Source: an uncultured Eubacteriales bacterium (GTDB lineage: Bacteria > Bacillota > Clostridia > Oscillospirales > Acutalibacteraceae). Taken from it: a stretch of DNA of 64,000 nucleotides. The notes under the pieces were generated by a model that saw nothing but the letters and a program-made list of their open reading frames with translations, did not search any database and had not been told where the DNA came from. How positions within the stretch are numbered: the first letter of the stretch is position 1; each line of letters begins with the position of its first letter. A program made the position numbers and the translations under genes. Below, piece after piece: positions 27,283-36,369 of the stretch. The stretch is taken from contig CAKTEU010000010.1 of the NCBI GenBank assembly GCA_934552855.1, forward strand, positions 1 to 64,000. The letters run 5' to 3'.

Positions 27283-28090
27283 CGGTTTCAACCTCCTTTT
27301 GTGGTTCTTCGGTTGACTCGGAAGTTACAGCGGCAGATGAAGCTTCGGTTTCGGCAGGCTGCGGTGCAGCACTTTGCGCAATATGAGCCGGCTGAGGCTT
27401 TACGGACGCTCTGAGCTTTGAACGTGAGGGAACGTCGGAAACAATTTTTCCGTTTTCAATTGTCACTATTCTGTGATCAAACTGGTGAACAAGCTCAAGG
27501 TCATGGGTAACAACAACAACCGTTGCACCCAAGGCGTTGATTTTGTCAAAAAGAGTCATAATGTCACCGGAAAGGACGGGGTCAAGGTTACCGGTCGGCT
27601 CATCGGCAATGATTACGGCCGGGTTGTTGACAAGTGCCCTTGCAATTGCGACTCTTTGACGTTCACCGGTTGAAAGCTGATTAGGAAAATTCCTTGCTTT
27701 TGAGGAAAGGTCAACAAGCTTTAAAACATAGCGAACACGTTTTGTTATTTTTCTTTCTCCCATTCCGATAACTCGAAGAGCAAACGCAACGTTGTCATAA
27801 ACAGTCATTTTCGGAATGAGTCTGAAATCCTGAAAAACAATGCCGAGCATTCTTCTCAGGTAAGGAAGTTCCCTTCTCTTCATTGTTGAAAGATTATACG
27901 AGCCGACGGTAACAGTGCCGGAATCGATTTTTTCCTGACCCATGATAACGTTCAGGAAAGAGCTTTTTCCGGCTCCGGACGCACCGACAACAAAAACAAA
28001 CTCGCCGTCTTCAATTTTAACGTTGACGTTATCAAGAGCAACTGCGCCGTTTGTTTTATATTTCATTGAAACATTTTTAAATTCAATCAT
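27272..28090 (-). CDS. ftsE: Cell-division ATP-binding protein FtsE with C-terminal extension
   Basis: ABC ATPase partner of FtsX. Walker A GASGAGKS is near residue 37, the signature is QLSTGERQRVAIARAL, Walker B is VIIADEPTGNLD, and the H-loop is VVVTHD. At 272 residues it is about 45 longer than usual. The extra C-terminus is Pro/Ala/Ser/Thr/Glu-rich and probably disordered. The upstream ribosome binding site is weak. The ftsE-ftsX-hydrolase-S41 order indicates one functional unit. Confidence 0.95.
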   Translation of the reverse strand: MIEFKNVSMKYKTNGAVALDNVNVKIEDGEFVFVVGASGAGKSSFLNVIMGQEKIDSGTVTVGSYNLSTMKRRELPYLRRMLGIVFQDFRLIPKMTVYDNVAFALRVIGMGERKITKRVRYVLKLVDLSSKARNFPNQLSTGERQRVAIARALVNNPAVIIADEPTGNLDPVLSGDIMTLFDKINALGATVVVVTHDLELVHQFDHRIVTIENGKIVSDVPSRSKLRASVKPQPAHIAQSAAPQPAETEASSAAVTSESTEEPQKEVETDGE

Positions 28091-28150
28091 TTTAAACCAC
28101 TTTCACAAAAAATTCATTGATTTTGAAAGGCCTTTAAAAGCCTTTCGGGA

Positions 28151-29236
28151 TCAATACTTGACCGGCTTTGCGTCAAGATATTTTTTAACCATGAGAGCGA
28201 CTTTGAAAACAATTGCGTCATCAAACTCTCTCAAATCAAGGCCGGTAAGCTTTTTGATTTTTTCAAGTCTGTATACAAGTGTATTTCTGTGAACAAAGAG
28301 CTTTCTTGAGGTTTCGGAAACGTTGAGGTTGTTTTCAAAAAACTTTTGAATTGTGAACAGCGTTTCGTGATCAAGGCCGACAATCGAGCCTTTTTTGAAA
28401 ATCTCCTTGAGGAACATTTCGCAAAGAGTTGTGGGAAGCTGATAGATAAGTCTTGCAATGCCGAGGTTTTCATAGGTAACAATTGTTTTTTCGGTGTCAA
28501 AAACCTTTCCGACCTCAAGGGCAATCTGAGCCTCTTTGAAAGAACGGGGAAGGTCTTTGATTCCGACAACGATTGAACCGATACCGATTATCGAATTAAC
28601 ATAATATTCGGTATGAAGCGAATCAACAATTGAACGGGCAAGCTTTTCAAGGTCTTTGACATCATTACCCGAACGAACCTCCTTGACAAGGGCGATATCA
28701 AATTCGTTTATATTGATTACAAGGTCCTTAGACTTGTCCGGAAAAAGCTTTGAAACCGCTTCGTTAATTGAAACGTCGCTTCTTTCTGCGGTTCTTATGA
28801 GGAGAACGCAGCGTGAAACTTCGTTATTGAGCCCGAGTTCACGGGTTTTAAGATAGATATCACCGGGAAGAATATTGTCAAGAATAACATTTTTGATAAA
28901 ATTGCTTCTGTCATATTTTTCATCGTAATACTGCTTGATATTATTGAGCGAAACGGCAATGAGTCTTGCGTAATTTGCCGCCGCATCATCATCGCCGTCA
29001 ACAAAAACGGCGGCATCAGGATGAAGCTGCATACCGATTGCGATAAAAGTTCTTCCGCCGATAACCTTCGGCTCAAAAGAAGTGACCTCTTCTTTGAAAT
29101 CGGCAAAACCGGTTTCACCGATACGGCCAAGGTCGCTGCAGCATATTACGGTACCCGTGTTATCGACAACGCCGATTGTTCTGTCGATTGCGTCTTTCAT
29201 TTGATGGATAATTCCCTGGAACAGTCTGTTTGACAT
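28151..29236 (-). CDS. PucR/CdaR-type transcriptional regulator
   Basis: The 361-residue protein has an N-terminal sensory region (about 1-120) resembling the CdaR sugar-diacid recognition domain, a GGDEF-like middle (about 120-260), and a C-terminal helix-turn-helix (about 300-355: NLNVSETSRKLFVHRNTLVYRLEKI) of the PucR type. The ligand is unknown. ATG 29236 was chosen over 29251 because GGAGGG lies seven bases upstream. It sits just upstream of ftsE on the same strand. Confidence 0.85.
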   Translation of the reverse strand: MSNRLFQGIIHQMKDAIDRTIGVVDNTGTVICCSDLGRIGETGFADFKEEVTSFEPKVIGGRTFIAIGMQLHPDAAVFVDGDDDAAANYARLIAVSLNNIKQYYDEKYDRSNFIKNVILDNILPGDIYLKTRELGLNNEVSRCVLLIRTAERSDVSINEAVSKLFPDKSKDLVININEFDIALVKEVRSGNDVKDLEKLARSIVDSLHTEYYVNSIIGIGSIVVGIKDLPRSFKEAQIALEVGKVFDTEKTIVTYENLGIARLIYQLPTTLCEMFLKEIFKKGSIVGLDHETLFTIQKFFENNLNVSETSRKLFVHRNTLVYRLEKIKKLTGLDLREFDDAIVFKVALMVKKYLDAKPVKY

Positions 29237-29631
29237 GAAATGTCCCTCCAACCATTAATTATGTGAATTTTATACATTTTGACTATCGTCACTTTTACCA
29301 TTTTACACAATCTATCGGCATTTTGCAATATAAAACGGTAAAATTTTTAGATATTTTTTCAAAAAAATTTTTCCGGCAAGATTTTTTTTGTAAGAAACAG
29401 CATTTTTTATTGGATTTGCGCCGTTTTTTCGTTAAATTTTACATTGTATAAATTCACCATAAGCAACGGTTAAAACGCCTTTTTAATCTTTTATGACAAT
29501 AAAACCGTTTCGGTTATGTATAAATTGCATAGTTGCGAACAGCCGCCTTCTTTCGTTTTTCGTCAATCAAAGGTTATCATTAAAACCTAAAAAGCACTTA
29601 AAGAGAAAGCCGGCAGCATTGCCCGGGAAAA
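29237..29631. promoter_or_regulatory. Intergenic region with promoter and distant inverted repeat
   Basis: No gene is visible in these roughly 395 AT-rich bases. On the minus strand TTGCAA (29323-29328) and TAAAAT (29300-29305) are 17 bases apart and fit a promoter for the PucR-type regulator. GTGAATTTTATACA at 29263-29276 recurs as its near-inverse TGTATAAATTCAC at 29445-29457, a possible pair of operator sites. Confidence 0.5.
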
Positions 29632-30120
29632 TCAAACACTCTTTTGATAAAACAGCACCGAAAGCACCCTGCCGAACTTTACGCCGACATCGGTAAGCTC
29701 TCCTTTAAAAGAAAAGCCGTTCTTTTTATGGAAAGCAACGCTTTTTTCGTTTTCTGACGTGATGAGCGAAACAACATTATTTATCCTATACTTAGGTGCT
29801 TCATTTTCAAGTGCTTTATAAAGGAGTGAACCCATGCCCTTTGAAAGGCAGTTTTTGTCAAGATAGACCGAAAGGTCGGCGGTATGTCGATATGCGCTTC
29901 TTGCATTGAAAACGTCAAAGTATGCATAGCCGACAACGGTTTTTTCATCTTCGGCAACAAGGAACGAATAGCTTTTTGTTATGCGTTTTATGCGATCGGA
30001 AAATTCTTGAAGCGTCAGCGGCGTTTCCTCAAAAGTTATCGTTGTGTTTTCAATGTAGTAATTATAAATTTCAAGACAGCGTTCGATGTCTTTTTCTTCA
30101 ACAGGTCGAATATTCAGCAC
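29632..30120 (-). CDS. GNAT N-acetyltransferase, phosphinothricin acetyltransferase-like
   Basis: The 162-residue protein starts LNIRPVEEKDIERCLEIYNYYI and has TTITFEETPLTL, the Pat-type N-terminal pattern. SVYLDKNCLSKGMGSLLYKAL is the acetyl-CoA pyrophosphate loop. AFHKKNGFSFKGELTDVGVKF is the family C-terminal motif. It probably acetylates an amino-acid-like substrate, not determinable from sequence. The start is GTG at 30120, after GAGGTGATACC. Confidence 0.85.
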   Translation of the reverse strand: MLNIRPVEEKDIERCLEIYNYYIENTTITFEETPLTLQEFSDRIKRITKSYSFLVAEDEKTVVGYAYFDVFNARSAYRHTADLSVYLDKNCLSKGMGSLLYKALENEAPKYRINNVVSLITSENEKSVAFHKKNGFSFKGELTDVGVKFGRVLSVLFYQKSV

Positions 30121-30188
30121 GGTATCACCTCGGATGTTATTATATCATGAAAGTCAAGAAGGAAAAAGGCGCCCGAACGGGCGGCCTG

Positions 30189-30917
30189 TCAATGCCCGGA
30201 CGGCTTTTTTTCAAGAAGCTCCTTTTCCGTTATCAAGTCAGCTCGAAGAAGAGCGGCAAAGATTATGCCGAACGGAAGAAGCAAAAGCCAAATCGCTTTT
30301 CCCGAAAGCAGATTGCAAAAAACCGTTCCTATTATTGCTCCCGCAAGGAAGAAGAAAAGCATTCCGAGATGCTTAAAGAGCTTTTCACGGTGCGATTTGT
30401 CACCCGTTTTTCGGTGATGAAACTCTTTTGCAAGGCCGATTCCGATTTGTCTGACGTGATTTGTGACAAAGGTTGTCGCAACGGAGACTCCCTGTGCCTG
30501 ACGGAAGGTGTTATATTGCATTGATGCGATGAAATTCACCGCAACCTGAGAAATTTGAACCGGAATCGACTCCGGAAGAAGGCCGAGAACAAAAACAACA
30601 AGCATTTCAAATGCAATCAAAAGAGTGTCCCACCGCAGCGAGGTTTTATGCTTTGTCGGAACGGGAAGCAGCTCGGAAACGAACGTTCCGAAAAGATAAG
30701 CTGCAATCGGAATTAAATAATGAAATGCCTTTTCCCATTCGCCGGCACCGAGAGAAAGCCCGAGCAAAACGACGTTTCCGGTTTGAGCGTTGCAAAAAAC
30801 TCCACCCCGAAGAAGATATGTATATGCACCCAGAAAGCCGGACACGGCAATCAATGTGAAATACACCCAATCCTTTTCACACTCAAGAAATTGTTTTTCC
30901 TTTTTCAAAGCCACCAT
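30189..30917 (-). CDS. YoaK/DUF1275-family membrane protein
   Basis: About 242 residues with six predicted membrane helices. The family motifs are GFLGAYTYLLRGGVFCNAQTGN near the N-terminus and ATTFVTNHVRQIG in the middle. The function is unproven; a transporter role is often assumed. The start is uncertain. ATG 30917 lies directly after AAAAGGA, while TTG at 30908 has a more usual spacing. It lies downstream of an FAD oxidoreductase behind a terminator. Confidence 0.85.
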   Translation of the reverse strand: MVALKKEKQFLECEKDWVYFTLIAVSGFLGAYTYLLRGGVFCNAQTGNVVLLGLSLGAGEWEKAFHYLIPIAAYLFGTFVSELLPVPTKHKTSLRWDTLLIAFEMLVVFVLGLLPESIPVQISQVAVNFIASMQYNTFRQAQGVSVATTFVTNHVRQIGIGLAKEFHHRKTGDKSHREKLFKHLGMLFFFLAGAIIGTVFCNLLSGKAIWLLLLPFGIIFAALLRADLITEKELLEKKPSGH

Positions 30918-30949
30918 TCCTTTTAAAAGATTATTTTCGATTTTTAGCC

Positions 30950-30984
30950 CCAAAAAGCGGCGACTGCACAACTGCAATCGCCGC
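30950..30984 (-). terminator. Intrinsic terminator after the FAD oxidoreductase
   Basis: Twelve-position stem (GCGGCGATTGCA with TGCAGTCGCCGC, one mismatch, four-base loop) followed on the minus strand by TTTTTGGGG. Confidence 0.75.
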
Positions 30985-30997
30985 CGATTATATGGAA

Positions 30998-32392
30998 TTA
31001 TATAAGTTTTCTTCCCATAAGAACGCCCATGACCGAAGCCATCATAAGGCCTCGTGTCCAGCCGCTTGAGTCACCGAGACAATGAAGTCCCTTGATGCTT
31101 GTGTTGAAATTTTCGTCCATCTTAACACGGTTGCTGTAGAATTTGAGCTCCGGTGAATAGAGAAGTGTTTCGGTTGAAGCAAAGCCTTCAACAACGTGAT
31201 CCATCGCCTTGATGAAGTTGATGATGTTGGTCATTGCTCTGTAAGGCATTGCGGCGGTGATGTCTCCCGCAACGGCATCCGGAAGGGTCGGACGGACGTT
31301 TGACTGCATGAGTTCCTTTTCCCATGTGCGTTTTCCGTCAAGAATATCGCCGAAACGCTGAACAAGAATGTGTCCCGTTCCGAGCATATTTGTAAGTTCG
31401 CCAACCTTTTGAGCGTATGCTATCGGCTGATTGAACGGATAGCTGAAGTTGTGAGAACAAAGGATTGCAAGATTGGTGTTGTCGCTTTTGAGCTCCTTAT
31501 ATGAATGTCCGTTAACAACGGCAAGGTCGTTGTCGTAGTTTTCCTGACTGACAAAGCCGCCCGGATTCTGACAGAAGGTTCTGACCTTGTTTTTGAACGG
31601 CTGAGGATAGCCGATAAGCTTTGATTCATAAAGAGTCTCGTTGACTTTTTCCATAATCTCGTTGCGTACTTCAACACGAACGCCGATGTCAACCGTTCCC
31701 GGCTGATGGGCAATTCCGTATTCGGCGCAAAGGGTTTCAAGCCATTCGGCTCCCCTTCTTCCGGTTGCAACGATTGTGTGGTCGGCAAAAATTTCGGTTT
31801 CATGACCGCCCTTGCTGTCTTTGAGACGAACTCCTTTGCATTCGTTGTTTTCAAGAATAAGGTCATAGCACTCATAGCCAAACATCATTTCAACGCCGTT
31901 GTTGAGAAGGTACTGCTCAATGGCATAGTAAATTCCCTGAGCCTTTTCGGTTCCCATGTGACGAATCGGACAGTCAACAAGCTTCAGACCTGCCTGAATT
32001 GCCTTGATTCTGATTTCCTTCTTTCCAAGGCTGTCTTCAAGACCTTCAATATGTTCGTCGGCACCGAATTCAAGATATATTTTATCCGTGTAATCAATCG
32101 TATCCTGCGCAGTTTGTGCACCGATAAGAGTCGGAAGGTCGCCGCCGACTTCATAGCAAAGCGAAAGCTTTCCGTCGGAGAATGCGCCGGCACCGGAAAA
32201 GCCGGTGGTGATATGGCAATACGGCTTGCACGAAACGCAGACCTTGGTCTTATCCTTGGGGCAATGTCTGTTTTCAACAGCCTGACCTTTTTCAACGATC
32301 ATAATGCTTTTTTTTGAGCCTTTTTTGATCATTTCAAGGGCGGTAAAAATGCCCGCCGGACCTGCGCCGATGATTACAACGTTTTTTTTCAT
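30998..32392 (-). CDS. NAD(P)/FAD-dependent oxidoreductase (COG2509-like)
   Basis: The 464-residue flavoprotein has the N-terminal dinucleotide motif GAGPAGIFTALEM (residues about 8-20), a Cys-rich segment CPKDKTKVCVSC, the loop GFSGAGAFSDGKLSL, IVATGRRGAEWL and a C-terminal CLGDSSGWTRGLMMASVMG FAD-closing motif. It belongs to the uncharacterised FAD-dependent dehydrogenases common in Firmicutes. The reaction is unknown. GGAGGACTTCACAAA precedes the ATG. It appears to be a single-gene unit. Confidence 0.85.
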   Translation of the reverse strand: MKKNVVIIGAGPAGIFTALEMIKKGSKKSIMIVEKGQAVENRHCPKDKTKVCVSCKPYCHITTGFSGAGAFSDGKLSLCYEVGGDLPTLIGAQTAQDTIDYTDKIYLEFGADEHIEGLEDSLGKKEIRIKAIQAGLKLVDCPIRHMGTEKAQGIYYAIEQYLLNNGVEMMFGYECYDLILENNECKGVRLKDSKGGHETEIFADHTIVATGRRGAEWLETLCAEYGIAHQPGTVDIGVRVEVRNEIMEKVNETLYESKLIGYPQPFKNKVRTFCQNPGGFVSQENYDNDLAVVNGHSYKELKSDNTNLAILCSHNFSYPFNQPIAYAQKVGELTNMLGTGHILVQRFGDILDGKRTWEKELMQSNVRPTLPDAVAGDITAAMPYRAMTNIINFIKAMDHVVEGFASTETLLYSPELKFYSNRVKMDENFNTSIKGLHCLGDSSGWTRGLMMASVMGVLMGRKLI

Positions 32393-32437
32393 TTTGTGAA
32401 GTCCTCCTTTTGAAAGTGTGAAGCAGCCTTAATGGCA

Positions 32438-32475
32438 TAAAAACAGCACGGCCGCTGACCATGCTGTTTTATTTT
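32438..32475. terminator. Terminator downstream of the anti-sigma gene
   Basis: AAAACAGCATGG pairs with the GCCGTGCTGTTTT side with a GC-rich centre; T runs follow on both strands. It separates the sigma/anti-sigma pair from the FAD gene. Confidence 0.7.
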
Positions 32476-32561
32476 ATCATGAACCGAAGGAGAAAGTCAA
32501 GCAAAAAAACATTATTTGTTCATTCAGGGGTGTTTTTTGAGTTTTTCAGCGGATTTTCGGT

Positions 32562-33497
32562 TCAGTTTTCATAAAAGCTGTATCCACAATTTGTGAAAGT
32601 TGCGTTTCCGTCGTCGTCAAAAGTCACGTCAACAACGCCAACCTCCTTTGTTTTGTCTTTATGCAAAACGGTGAATGTTATTGTATCGCTGAATGCTGAA
32701 AGCTTTATATCCGGGTTTTCGGCAATAGCCGCAAGCATTTTATCGGAGCATTTCCATTTGAATCTTGACGTTGCTTCGTCATAATCAAGCGCAGTTCCAT
32801 CTGTTTTGACGGTACATTTTTGACCCTTAAGGAAAGCCAGCATTTCGCTATGGATAAATTTATCAACATAATAACTGATTTCACCCCAGCCTGAGGAAAG
32901 CTCGGCTGTTACAGATTCAACGCTTTCAAAATCATCAAATTTCAGCTTAAAGTTATTGCTTGTTACGGCGGTGAAAATCATACCGTCTTTTTCAAAAACC
33001 GATTCGGTTTTGTTGTCATATTTTTTTGAATCCGTTTCCAATGCTTTAAGAATTTCGTCATTCCTTTTTTCAACCAAAGCGGCTCGTTCCTCTTCGCTCA
33101 TGCCTTTTGCGTTTTCAAATGATATTTTATAGCCGTATGGAAAGCTTTCGTTAAAATTAAGCGTTTTGAAAGCGGTATCGTTTTTAAGCGCTTCTTCGTC
33201 GTCAATCGCTCCGGCAACCATTATGAACGGGTTGACATTGCCGTTTTTTTCGCTGTTTGACACCTGCGAAGAAGACGGGGAGGAAGGCAACGCAGTTTCG
33301 GTTTTATGGTTTTTGAGCGGGAAGTATACGCCGAGTGCGGCGGCAATTATTACGGCGGCGGCAATAAGGCCGGCAAAGGTTTTTTTCATTTTCATCTTCG
33401 ATTTCCTTTCGTAATTTAATTTTGCTTTAAGTCTTGTTTTAAGATATACGTCCGGTTCAATAAGATCGAGCGCAGCTTTAAACTCTTCTTTTTTCAT
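32562..33497 (-). CDS. Probable membrane anti-sigma factor
   Basis: The 311-residue protein has a short cytoplasmic N-terminus (about 1-38: EEFKAALDLIEPDVYLKTRLKAKL), one membrane helix (about 40-60) and a large extracytoplasmic domain. It overlaps the ECF sigma gene by 4 bases, the usual arrangement for a sigma/anti-sigma pair. I do not recognise the sensor domain. The role is inferred from topology and context. Confidence 0.75.
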   Translation of the reverse strand: MKKEEFKAALDLIEPDVYLKTRLKAKLNYERKSKMKMKKTFAGLIAAAVIIAAALGVYFPLKNHKTETALPSSPSSSQVSNSEKNGNVNPFIMVAGAIDDEEALKNDTAFKTLNFNESFPYGYKISFENAKGMSEEERAALVEKRNDEILKALETDSKKYDNKTESVFEKDGMIFTAVTSNNFKLKFDDFESVESVTAELSSGWGEISYYVDKFIHSEMLAFLKGQKCTVKTDGTALDYDEATSRFKWKCSDKMLAAIAENPDIKLSAFSDTITFTVLHKDKTKEVGVVDVTFDDDGNATFTNCGYSFYEN

Positions 33498-33979
33498 TGC
33501 GCATAATCCTCCAATTCAAGTTTAAGTAATCTTCTTGCCCGTTCAAGCCGCATTTTTACGGCGGAGACGCTGATTTTAAGTATTGATGAAATTTCTTTAA
33601 CCGTCATATCATTGTAGTAGTACAGAATTACGGAAGATTTATACTTATCCGGAAGTTCCAACACCCTTTTGAGAACCTCTTTAAGGTTTTCGCTTTCTTC
33701 ATATGCCGTTTCTTCAACAAACGAAAGCGAAACGTTTTTTCGCTCCGCTTTTTTGAGGCGGTCAAAGCACTTGTTTTGTGTAACCCGAATGAACCATGCC
33801 TTTTCGTGGTTTTCGTCTTTAAAAGTCTTTTTTGTTTCAAGATACTTTATGAAAACGTCGTGAAGAACATCTTCGGCATCGGAGGAATTGCCAACATACA
33901 AAAAAGCGATTTTATAAAGCATTTTTCCGTAATTTTGATACTTTTTTTCAAATTCTTTTTCGAGATCTCGTTTTTCCAT
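33494..33979 (-). CDS. ECF-family RNA polymerase sigma factor
   Basis: The 161-residue protein has region 2 (KIAFLYVGNSSDAEDVLHDVFIKYLE, AWFIRVTQNKCFDRLKK) and region 4 (LPDKYKSSVILYYYNDM, VKEISSILKISVSAVKMRLERARRLL). It probably responds to an envelope signal sensed by the co-encoded membrane protein. GAAAGGAGGTACTT precedes the ATG. No target promoter in the window is evident. Confidence 0.93.
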   Translation of the reverse strand: MEKRDLEKEFEKKYQNYGKMLYKIAFLYVGNSSDAEDVLHDVFIKYLETKKTFKDENHEKAWFIRVTQNKCFDRLKKAERKNVSLSFVEETAYEESENLKEVLKRVLELPDKYKSSVILYYYNDMTVKEISSILKISVSAVKMRLERARRLLKLELEDYAQ

Positions 33980-34091
33980 AAGTACCTCCTTTCACTCATA
34001 AAACGAATGTGAAATCCGTTCGGTCACATTTTTAAATCAAAACTTTTTTCAATCAGTCGAAGCAAAAGCTTTGAACCTTATAAAAACAAAT

Positions 34092-34128
34092 TAACCGCCG
34101 ATTATGTTGACTGACAACCGGCGGTTAT
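34092..34128 (-). terminator. Intrinsic terminator after the metallo-beta-lactamase gene
   Basis: Nine-bp stem TAACCGCCG with CGGCGGTTA around an 18-base loop, followed on the minus strand by ATTTGTTTTTAT. Confidence 0.65.
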
Positions 34129-34183
34129 TATAATTTAACGTTGAAAAAAGTTCAATATTTCACTTAGCCGAAGGCGAGCACGT

Positions 34184-35215
34184 TTACATTGCGTGTTCGG
34201 TCAGAACGATTTCGCCATTATCGGTGAACGTTGCTACTATTCCGTCTCGGTTCACGCAGGAATATATCGGAACTTTTGCCGTTACGGTGAGGTTCCACTT
34301 GACGTTTGGATAGATTTTTCCGAGATAGTTCGTCACGATTGCAATTTTAGGTTTAAGCTTTTTAAGAAAGCTTCGTGAAGATGAACCGAAGTAGCCGTGG
34401 TGACCGATTTTTAAAAGGTCAACCTGTCCGATAGAATCACCGTAATACTTTTCAAGCCCGGATTTTGCGGTAAAGTCTGCGGCAAGAAAAGCGGTGTGCT
34501 CCCCTTTTGTCAGCTTCACTCCGACGCTCGAAGCGTTTTCGCCGTTGCCTTTAAGCTCTTCGGGAGTTACGGTGTTAATGAAAAGAACCTTGAAATCACC
34601 GAACATGAACTCCTTATCGGGCAAGTCATGAATGGTTTCAACATTTTTTTCTTTGAGGGCAGCCATGATTTTGTTATAGGTTTCGGCATTGCCCCAGCCT
34701 TCGCTTTCAAGGTCGGTTCCGACGCTTTGGTCAAACACCTTGAAATACGCTTTATCAATCACGATATCGTTATCTTTAATGATATCCTCAAAATTGCCGT
34801 AATGGTCATAATGGCAGTGCGTTCCGAGAATAAAATCAAGGTGAACTTTTCCGTCGCTTTTTGTTGCAGCTTTTTTAAGATAGTTTATCACATCATCACG
34901 AAAGCCGTGATATTCTGTCTTTTTGCGGGGGTTATGGTTGCCCTCACCGGAATCAACAAGTGCAAAATGTCCGTTGCTTTCAATGAGAATACAGTCGGAA
35001 TTTGCAGTGTTGAGAAAATGAATACGGTCATCGCCGTTTTTGAGGTCGAAGGTCTCGTCAGTAAAAGTGTATTCCTTTTCATATTTATTGCAAAGAACAA
35101 GGGTATAGATATCAAGAAGAAAAACCGATGCCATAATGAACGTGATTATTACGGTTGCAATTTTTCGGGCGAGCTTTTTTTTGCCTTCAGACGCTTTTTT
35201 TGTTTTTTTACTCAT
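34184..35215 (-). CDS. Membrane-anchored metallo-beta-lactamase-fold hydrolase, ComEC C-terminus-like
   Basis: The 343-residue protein has a Lys-rich N-terminus, one membrane helix (about 16-38) and an extracytoplasmic metallo-beta-lactamase domain. The metal motif THCHYDHYG and later His/Asp (AADFTA, LKIGHHGYFGS) are complete. The layout resembles the extracellular hydrolase domain of ComEC, which may degrade the non-transforming DNA strand. The ComEC in this window lacks that domain. ATG 35215 follows AGGAGGGTGAACAA and overlaps the SulP-like gene by 4 bases. Confidence 0.85.
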   Translation of the reverse strand: MSKKTKKASEGKKKLARKIATVIITFIMASVFLLDIYTLVLCNKYEKEYTFTDETFDLKNGDDRIHFLNTANSDCILIESNGHFALVDSGEGNHNPRKKTEYHGFRDDVINYLKKAATKSDGKVHLDFILGTHCHYDHYGNFEDIIKDNDIVIDKAYFKVFDQSVGTDLESEGWGNAETYNKIMAALKEKNVETIHDLPDKEFMFGDFKVLFINTVTPEELKGNGENASSVGVKLTKGEHTAFLAADFTAKSGLEKYYGDSIGQVDLLKIGHHGYFGSSSRSFLKKLKPKIAIVTNYLGKIYPNVKWNLTVTAKVPIYSCVNRDGIVATFTDNGEIVLTEHAM

Positions 35216-36369
35216 TTGTTCACCCTCCTGAATACAACGGAAATAAGAACGCAAACAATCGCCGCAGTGAAAACGTCAGCAAAAACAAAGCCGAGTGCCG
35301 AAACAAAAAATGAAACGATTTCAAAAAAGTTCCGCTTTTTGAACACAGACGCAACCGAACCGAACGGCACGGCTTTCCACGCAGAAACAATGAACACAAC
35401 CGCAAGCGAATGAAGCGGTATCCTTGAAATAACCGCAGGGCAGAACACGGCAAAAATTGTTGCGGCGGCAAGAGCGGCAAGTGCAGAAACGGGTGTATAA
35501 ACCGCAATTTCGCCTGTTTGCGAAGGCAGTCCGCCGAGAAGCGACGAAACACCGCTTGCCGAAGCGGAAACAACCGAAGTTCTTTTTTCGAGCGGTTTAA
35601 AAATTGCAAAAACAACGGCAAGCGCAAATGCACCCTTGAGTACATTTATGATATTTTCGCTTTCCGCAAACGCAGAAAAATCAATTATCGGAAAAAAGGT
35701 TTTTAAACCGGAAAGAGCTTTCATATCGGAAAGCTCACCAACTTCAAGTATAGGCGTTGTTTCCTTGTTTGGATTAAGAAAAAGGTTGAGCACAAGCGGA
35801 ATTAATACGGAAACAAATTCGGCAGGAAGGACCTTTGAAAGCTTTTTGAACTTGAACGGATAGGTAATCATTGCAAAAAGAGTTATCGTTCCGTAAAAAA
35901 CGCCACGCCAATTCGGGTGAAAACCGAGATAGCGATAGTTTTTAAGAATTTCAAGCGTATACGCTCCGGTTGCACCAATGCCGAAATAATATGTTGTCAA
36001 AAGTGCCGTTGCCGAAAAAGCAAGACCGATTGCCGCACCGACTTTTACCTCCGGCAAAAAATCAAGTGATTTCGGTGAAGCGACAAGCAAAAGATACAAC
36101 ACTGCACCGACAAGTATTGAAAGCGGCAAACCGCTTTTTCCCGCTGTTCCGGCAACAAAAATCACGGGCACAAGCAAAAACGCACTCGGCGAAAGTATTT
36201 TTTTATTAAGCGAAACCGAAGCCGCCGCACAAACTATAGTCGTTGCGAGAGCGAAAAACACGTTCATTGAAAGGCATGAACACGCCGCAAGCGAAAGGAA
36301 AAAGATTTTTCCGGCGGCAGTGAGCCCAAAGCCGGTTTCGGCAAGAATTTTTCTTTTTTGTTCTTTCAT
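35212..36369 (-). CDS. Multi-pass membrane protein, SulP-like transporter fold without STAS domain
   Basis: The 385-residue protein has about ten hydrophobic helices. The C-terminal third (Ser-rich SASASGVSSLLGG loop, then PAVISRIPLHSLAVVFIVSAWK, then a helix after a basic loop) resembles the SulP/SLC26 membrane core. The cytoplasmic STAS domain is missing. Alternatively it is another fold-related permease. The substrate is unknown. It is translationally coupled to the beta-lactamase-fold gene, which is an unusual pairing. Confidence 0.5.
   Translation of the reverse strand: MKEQKRKILAETGFGLTAAGKIFFLSLAACSCLSMNVFFALATTIVCAAASVSLNKKILSPSAFLLVPVIFVAGTAGKSGLPLSILVGAVLYLLLVASPKSLDFLPEVKVGAAIGLAFSATALLTTYYFGIGATGAYTLEILKNYRYLGFHPNWRGVFYGTITLFAMITYPFKFKKLSKVLPAEFVSVLIPLVLNLFLNPNKETTPILEVGELSDMKALSGLKTFFPIIDFSAFAESENIINVLKGAFALAVVFAIFKPLEKRTSVVSASASGVSSLLGGLPSQTGEIAVYTPVSALAALAAATIFAVFCPAVISRIPLHSLAVVFIVSAWKAVPFGSVASVFKKRNFFEIVSFFVSALGFVFADVFTAAIVCVLISVVFRRVNK

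Noticed and set aside
34496..35413. Plus-strand frame of 305 codons over the beta-lactamase-fold gene
   Set aside because: Opposite strand of two genes with clear motifs and coupled starts; no ribosome binding site or recognisable domain.
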